DNA of 64,000 nucleotides from Phoronis australis. Lineage: Eukaryota; Phoronida; Phoronidae. Below, piece by piece: positions 57,953-64,000 of this stretch. A program made the translations under genes and the position numbers. How positions within the stretch are numbered: position 1 is the stretch's first letter; each line of letters opens with the position of its first letter. The stretch spans positions 921,065 through 985,064 of the forward strand of contig NMRA01000108.1 in the NCBI GenBank assembly GCA_002633005.1, in the 5' to 3' direction. The notes beneath the pieces are model-generated. The model made no database searches. It worked only from the letters and a program-made list of their open reading frames with translations, and was not told the DNA's origin.

Positions 57953-58429
57953 GTGACCCATATACAACTCCAGATGTCTTCATTTCACGCATTCTTTCAA
58001 TTCCACGTACAGATGGGTCACAGGATTGCCTTTTTCCTTTTTCGCCAGTCTCTGGCTGCGGAATACACATTTGATATCTCAGTACAGCCGATTTATAGGA
58101 TCAGCAGGTTCTTGAGCCTTCTGAAATCAAGACACTTTTCATTGGCCAGCACATTATTGAGCAGTAGTCGTTTCTTTGAACAACACCGACACTTTTAGAT
58201 GATTTGTGACCGCGTTAGAGAGCATTTATTGATAGTACCCACCGAGGGTTCTATTCTCGTGGTACTGTCCCAGGTTAGTTCCTGCCAGAAATGCTACTGC
58301 CGCGACCAACTGCTAAGGGCTACTTTGTCCAGAACACAACGACGTCCACTGCATTTATCCCGCGGAGTGAGAGAAAGCAGGTTTGTTGTGCAGCAGGCAA
58401 TCTTTCTCACCTACGCGTGGGATGTATAA
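57953..58429 (+). pseudogene. GC-richer frame interrupted by one stop
   Basis: One plus frame is open for 158 codons apart from a single TAG at 58196-58198. The first part includes RIAFFLFRQSLAAEYTF. The second includes CQKCYCRDQLLRATLSRTQR. GC is about 47 percent, higher than the neighbourhood. I recognise no family. A decayed gene fragment is possible and chance is not excluded. Confidence 0.25.
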
Positions 58430-58499
58430 AAGAATTTATTTAGTTCTATTAGCGTATGTATCAGTAATTATACTAATAGCGTCACGTTTACTGCTGTAG

Positions 58500-58737
58500 A
58501 GTATCACCAATTTCTGAAAAATGATTACCAAAAATGCCCTTTTATCACTTTCCAAGTTTTCAAACATTATTGGGAATGCCTACAATTTTTCAAAATATGT
58601 GAAGGTAGCTATGGTACATAACTTTAACATGGAAAAGCATTTAATTTGTTGCTAAAATTGTGCCACGAAAATGCAAATAAAGCTTCACTTGCAGACTATA
58701 TTTATTCCGAATTGGTGAGATTTTACCGTTACTATGA
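58500..58737 (+). mobile_element. GGTAAA-family MITE, copy
   Basis: Near the left is TATCACCAATTTCTGAAAAA. The right end is CCGAATTGGTGAGATTTTAC. The interior has ACCAAAAATGCCCTTTTATC and CTTCACTTGCAGACTAT. Confidence 0.65.
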
Positions 58738-60432
58738 CATCCACAACAGCAGCTGTTGAAACTAGACTGCCGAAAAGCAAATACACATTCTGTTTTTGTT
58801 TTTACTCCTAATTTACAAACAAATTTGAAGAAACGAAAGCATAATTCGCAATGATGAGCACGATAATACTGACAATAGGATATTACAAAATTTGTTCCAC
58901 TTGGTTAGAAAAGCAGGTTAAAACACTAACTGAAAAACTACCAAAGTGCCAAAACAGAAAGTTCAACGAAGTTAAATGTTTTCGAAAAATGTCTTGCATT
59001 TTATTCCCTTTTATGATACACGCATAGAATTTTCGAAATTAGGTCTCACAAATTTGCCTTTGTGAAAGTTTCCCTTGTGGTTTGCACCGCCAAATGAGAC
59101 CGGAAAGTCACCTGCACTGGAATGATCCAGTTTTGTGCGGGTCGATCAACATCGTCAAAAGTAGAGGCGCGTCTACGGGGGGGGGGGGGGGCNGGGTTCA
59201 AACCCCTCTCGGGACAGGATCAAAAATAAAAATTTAAAAAAATGCAGCCAGGAAAACGAAATCACCAACTAAAAACCAAAAAAACCTTACATGGGAGGGG
59301 GAACCCCTTCCCGACCTTCCTTCCGGTCGGCGCTACGCGCCTCGGATTCGCATGAATCCTAACCCCCTGAGTAGAAAGGAAATGAACAGATAACGGGATT
59401 CCACTGAAAGAGGTCGAAGTAGTCCTCTCAACGTTTTCAGAGTAAGAAAAACTTCATAAGATGCAAACCAGATTATCAAGAATGTTCCAATGAACACATG
59501 TAAAGACTACCATTTTCTTAGAAATCAGTCTATATCGAGTGTTGTAGTTATCAAATCAAGCCTAATTTCAATGGCTTCATTTTCATTTTGATATTTTTTC
59601 ATCAAACGAGATTAAGACCTTGAGCTAAGATTCTAGACAACGAGAGATTTCTCTGCAAACCAGACGATTGTATTGGTCATTCTTCATACACATGCACCCG
59701 TGGCTCTGGCCGGATACAAGGAATAGTTTGGCCTCATACATCTTTTCATCTCCAATCTTAGAACCACTTTGAGTTTCGACAACCTATCAAACTACACCCT
59801 ATGAGTTTTTTAACAAGACTTTTTGGGTGTTAAAACCATGTTACAATGATGTGCTCGTGTACTACTAATGCCCTTCAACATATTTTTTTACAAAAACCAA
59901 ATGGTTTTCAAAAATTGGGTAATTTTATTATTTACTTTGTAGAATCAAAAATTGAAGGCTGCGTGATTGAAAAATCCACTCACATTCGATATTTTTTTCT
60001 GATATTCAGTAGATTTTTATGGTTTAATGATCAAGTAAACACCTAATATTTCAATTCCATGTAGAACTACTGATAAAATATCGAATATCTATAGTTTGTA
60101 TAATAAACATTAATCGTCTATTACATCCAATGTGGATGCCCGCGCAGTCACCTTGTCGACCACTGCCTCCCCTCCATACGGGTGTGACCAAAAACATAAA
60201 AACATGGAAGTGCCTTTTTAGGGGCATTGCCAACGTTTTCCTTCGAAAACATAATATCTTTAAAGGAGAATGCCACCCGATTTAATCAGTCTTTTTACTG
60301 TCTTAATCGGTCTATATCCACATCGCCTCGCATGCGGTCGTCTTCACCTTGCCGAGAAGTGTCGCGTTAACCTGAGGAAGGTGAGAAAAGACGGAGCGAC
60401 GTCAGTGGTTCATTTGCAGAGTGAATGCCGCT
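58738..60432. other. no gene; one small repeat element
   Basis: No supported gene. Within it 59163-59343 begins GAGGCGCGTCTACGGGGG and ends GGCGCTACGCGCCTCG, roughly inverted. It carries an N at 59193 in a G-run and is probably a small MITE-like element. Confidence 0.35.
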
Positions 60433-60625
60433 ATGTTGCGGTGCATCGTTCCCGCTTGTCCGTACTATGAACCTGCGAGGAAATCGAGTATATCATTTTC
60501 TTTTCGACTTCCGAAATGCTTAGGAAGTGGCTCGCGGTAGTGAAGAATGAAAAGTATGCTGTCAATAGCAAGTATAACGCCGTGAAACATCTCCATGTCT
60601 GTGGCCGCATTTCATCGAGAGTGAG
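60433..60625 (+). pseudogene. decayed THAP zinc-finger domain
   Basis: An ATG at 60433 opens MLRCIVPACPYYEP, ending in SISFSFRLPK. The frame then breaks. One frame over, LRKWLAVVKNEKYAVNSKYN runs to LHVC at 60600. A single missing base separates this cysteine from CAT TTC. Restoring phase conceptually gives the C-x2-H-F that closes a THAP domain. The order C-x4-C, F..P, a basic helix with KW, then C-x2-H-F is the THAP signature (DNA binding; common in P-type transposases and host genes). At least two frameshifts make it a pseudogene. Confidence 0.7.
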
Positions 60626-61311
60626 TCTTAACGAATGTCGGCTTACCAAAGCACTTTCCATACGTTCCGTTGCCTGTGCATGTTCAAGGGGCCTCTCTAG
60701 TATTTCTTGCTCAGTGTATTATTGTTCGAACTGGTAGCCAGTGAAACTTAACGATTCACCTCACCTGCACCTGTAAAATCTTCGTCGGATGAGCTCTTGT
60801 CTAAGTCGGGATTGCGAGTTGCCATGTTGACGTTTATTATTCTGCGTTCTGTTTCAAAATTAATTATTCTCACCCTAACCAATGCTTCTATAAAACTGAA
60901 ACAAAGTCTGTCTCATTAGATACAGTTTGTGATGCCTTTGGAGTATTCGTGAGTGCAAATGTTTTGAGAAGCCTAGTAATGAATAAACCACTGCTTTACC
61001 AGCTTCAAATGCAATAAAGGTAATTGACCGGGCACCGAGGCCGAGTGAGCGTATCATATGCTAATTTAGTGTTTGCTGACAGAAAGCTGTTGTGAAACAA
61101 TAACTCGATTTTGTATGCTGTGGTCACATGTTAGGGCAGGGGATATACAAATACAATATTCTAGACCGGGATCCCAGAGCTTTTGTGGGCATGAAAAGGT
61201 AACCTTTGGTGCCACAGTGCTCTGTGGTTATCCTGATGCTTGGAAATGGTCGTCTAGCAGGTTCGCTCTGGTGAGTGTGGTCAGGAGAGGCAAGAGAATG
61301 ACCCTAAAAAA

Positions 61312-61662
61312 TTGAGCTATATCAACATTTTCCCGACTATGCTAGATGTATTCTTTGCCCTGAACCGCCCAAACAACGCCAGATGGGAAACATTGTTTTA
61401 CGAAAAGTTGAAATTCGCAGACCCAATATTACGTGAAGTGCTGGAAAACGGTGCGTTCTCAGTGCGACCTACGATGAAAAACATCCATAGATCGGCTGTT
61501 GGCCTCTCTTTGGAGCAGTCCGTATTTTTATATTTGATATGGTGTTCTCCAAAAAGGCTGAAAACACCTCTGCGGCACCTGATATTGGGTTCGTATGGTC
61601 GTGTTAGATTGCGTGGAAACTATCAAAGCTGTAACGTAGATAAACTATTCTGTTCAAGTTGA
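61312..61662 (+). pseudogene. fragment of FFALNRPN..ARW repeat-type protein
   Basis: A plus frame of 116 codons with no ATG at its start. Residues 7-25 contain FPTMLDVFFALNRPNNARW and residues 35-70 FADPILREVLENGAF through GLSLEQSV. I recall this arrangement (a hydrophobic stretch, then N-x-ARW, then about 40 residues later LEQ[TS][IV]) from a large set of uncharacterised, often multi-copy invertebrate proteins. After LEQSV the usual continuation is lost. The frame also runs open upstream for about 10 codons. Degenerate and truncated. The decayed THAP domain lies 0.7 kb upstream on the same strand. Confidence 0.5.
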
Positions 61663-62894
61663 GAGCATGTTATTCACAATTCGTGGGTATAACGAGTCTT
61701 GTTAGTTTTTCAGTTAGTTTGATTGACAATCATTTCATTTGCGCGACACGGATATGCAGGCAATGGAACTGTTCGCCTTTTGTCTTAACAGTGAATATAA
61801 AACACGTTCGAATTAATTATTCATAGATGTTGTATATGGTGCTCAGTCACCATGGCGACGGCCCCGGGCATCTACATCATTGGGGAAGGGGGTATCCAAC
61901 CACTATGAATAATCTAAGTTGGAAATATTGACTGAATTGCAGTTGAATTAAATAAAGTTTCTAGTTTGTGTTTCACCTTTTTACTTTTATTATTAATAGT
62001 ACAGGCCTGTAGCCGCCGCTGAAAAGGTCCAGCCCCAGCATATTCGTTAAAGATAGGATATGAATGTACAATAACAACAAAGTTGTTGCAGCTACTGGTG
62101 CTACTAACTACAATGATAACTAAGTTAGCAATAATTTTGAATTTGTTTCTCATAAGCGCTTCACGTGGCATCGGGCCGTACTTCGCCCGAGTAACGCTGT
62201 TTGTTTAGATGACAGGATCGTGCATACGATAAGAGGAGGCTTTATGTTATCCATAAACAACGCGCGTGGTGTCTACAACAAAGGGTAACAAGTGAGTCCA
62301 GAAGTGATTGTCCATACCTAAGCACAAAAGGCTAGCCCTAAGACTTAAGTAAGCTTCATGTTATGTATGTAGCAATTAGAGAGCTCCCAAAAAGTAGTGC
62401 GGTGTGAATGCCTTAAACTCGGCCAAGAAACAAAACAGCAGAAAAATTGAGATTTGTCATTCTGCGATTTTTGGTTTAATTGCAACCATAATATGGTTAA
62501 GTGCAGGTATTTTCAAATTTTGAATTGAAAGTGATCGTCAAATATGCAAATATGTTGTTCATCCAGTGTCCACTTTGACTGTGGACTCATTGACATGCAT
62601 GCGTGTACACGTTTAAGCGGATCTGTTCTGTTTTAAATTCAGTACTTGCTGACGGTAAGTTCATTATAGGCAGTCCTTCGTCGTGCTAAAAAACCAGACA
62701 TTCAACTACCGCATTTTCTTTCAATGAGAATACCCGGTCGAGCATTTTCACGTTACGATGGAAAAGTAGGGCTAGACCTCAACTATAGTCAACGAAAATC
62801 TTCTCTAGTCAATCATTGTCAATGGTGTACAACCCTGCAGAATTCATACGAGCTACAAACTTGACGGAAAAGATTTCCAAGGTTCCATATCACC
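61663..62894. other. nothing seen
   Basis: No supported feature. Overlapping short frames only. Confidence 0.35.
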
Positions 62895-63425
62895 ATGACG
62901 AAGGTTCAATACTCCGAAGGTCCAGTACTCCGAATGCCCATTACTCCGAAGGTTCGTTATCTTCTAAAATTCACAACAACTTTGAATTTCCACTATTCCA
63001 AAACCAGGTTCCGGTCTCTAATCTTTGTATTCGAAATGAGCTCGAAAGAATTTTTGGCAATTTCTCTTCTCCTTTTGTGCGAACTCAAGACAAGTGTTAT
63101 CAGACTGTGCTCGAATAATTATAGTTTATGTATATGAGTTTGCATTTAAAAAACCTTCTATTCGTGCTACAAACTCTATTAAAAACTTGAAATTTTGAGT
63201 TCAAACTCGAACTTTTAGCTTTCATGTTGGATTTGTCAACTGCAAATTAGGACTAATAAATCATCCGCGTAAGTCATTATGTACTTGAACGTATAGAGTA
63301 ATAGGCACTTATCTTGAGTTCGCACAAAAGTAGAGTAAAAATGTCAAACATAATTTCGAATTCCATTTCGAGTAAAAAGATTAGAGACTGGGCCCAGAAC
63401 TCCGACAGTTCACTACTCTGATTGT
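62895..63425 (+). mobile_element. 530-bp foldback element with TACTCCGAAGG repeats
   Basis: The inner arms 63011-63101 and 63301-63391 are inverted repeats of about 90 bp (GGTCTCTAATCTTTGTATTC and TTTTGTGCGAACTCAAGA are matched inversely). Outside the left arm, TACTCCGAAGGT recurs at a 17-18 bp step three times. Outside the right arm a decayed ACTCCGACAGTTCACTACTC remains. Frames in the left arm are open on two phases, without motifs. The structure is that of a non-autonomous foldback element. Confidence 0.65.
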
Positions 63426-63925
63426 GTGATCACGACTCATTCTCAAGCAGAGACAACATTTGAGGCACGGCTGCGGCGACCAACGGCGTTTTCAAATTTA
63501 AGAAGACTAAATGGGACTCCCTGACTTCGTGAGGACTGGCAGTGACAGGGTGGCCTAATAACTTCATTTAGTTTTAACCCGGCCGTGTGCGTCGCGCTGC
63601 GATTCGATCTTACATGGATTTAATGAATTGTGTCACGGTTGATAATTCATCAGTATTCCTATTTCATACCATTTTAAAATGCAAGTGCGAACTCAACTTA
63701 AGCCATGCGGGCAATTTCGCATGCACATGAAGTCTGACTACCTTTTCTAGTTGTGCTGGCCACCTGGAGACGGTGGTCACTGTCTACATAAAATTCAAAC
63801 AAAGTGTTTTAGTGCCCGGGCGTTGTTTTCGGTATAGGTGCATCTAATAACCGAAATATCGTTTATTTTAGCAGGTAAACGTTTAAAAATCACATCAGAG
63901 TTTGAAAGTTAAGATATTTTTGGAA

Positions 63926-63962
63926 TCTTCGGAGTGATGAATCGTCGAAGTAGTGAACCTTC
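63926..63962 (-). repeat. second CTCCGAAG repeat block, inverted
   Basis: On the minus strand this reads AAGGTTCACTACTTCGACGA then TTCATCACTCCGAAGATTCC, the same repeat as at 62895-62975 in opposite orientation. It may be the far end of a larger element of which 62895-63425 is part. Confidence 0.45.
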
Positions 63963-63963
63963 C

Positions 63964-64000
63964 AGTGGCGGATCTACGGGGGGGGTTCAGGGGGTTTAAA
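63964..64000 (+). mobile_element. CAGTGGCGGATCTACGG terminus at window edge
   Basis: The same end type as at 49182 (inverted) and 30600, followed by a G-run. The element continues past the window. Confidence 0.5.

Noticed and set aside
1-64000. Search for CRISPR arrays, rRNA, complete tRNA genes, phage or defence operons
   Set aside because: None present. The sequence is eukaryotic, and its repeats are dispersed elements and minisatellites without spacer structure.

Overview
The window is AT-rich, repeat-dense eukaryotic DNA, very probably from a marine invertebrate; a cnidarian fits best. The reasons are tRNA-derived SINEs, many short inverted-repeat elements, a decayed THAP zinc-finger domain, and an FFALNRPN..ARW protein fragment of a type I recall from uncharacterised, often repeated, cnidarian and other invertebrate genes. 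There are no operons, ribosome-binding sites, rRNA genes, CRISPR arrays or long uninterrupted coding genes. The longest open frames (up to 141 codons) are about what chance gives at this composition.

Coding content is sparse and split. The best candidates are short exons on the minus strand with good splice sites. One is an acidic first exon at 2174-2251. The other is a phase-compatible series running from about 23.9 kb down to 14.4 kb, whose strongest members are 17555-17721 and 16751-16900. I do not recognise either protein. Further candidates lie at 8-11 kb, 28.8-29.2 kb, 35-35.8 kb and 53 kb on the minus strand, and at 20 kb and 36.3 kb on the plus strand. Short exons are easy to over-call by eye, so their confidences are low.

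Repeats explain much of the rest. (1) A family of roughly 240-bp elements with ends like GGTAAAATCTCACCAATTT occurs about ten times. (2) A 72-80 bp hairpin element is present at five loci. (3) Two copies of a roughly 155-bp hAT-like MITE sit in opposite orientation with 8-bp target duplications. (4) A tRNA-derived SINE has two full plus copies, one full minus copy and one fragment; one copy has a perfect 13-bp target duplication. (5) Several further inverted-repeat elements lie at 15.3, 37.9, 46.7, 56.4, 59.2 and 62.9-63.4 kb. (6) There are minisatellites with 14-, 21-, 36- and 59-bp units.

Two regions stand out. At 47.35-50.18 kb a roughly 1-kb segment occurs twice, separated by a single N and a piece of a transposon. 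This looks like two haplotypes joined end to end in the assembly. At 60.4-61.7 kb a frameshifted THAP domain lies upstream of the FFALNRPN..ARW fragment. I found no convincing previously undescribed biological system.
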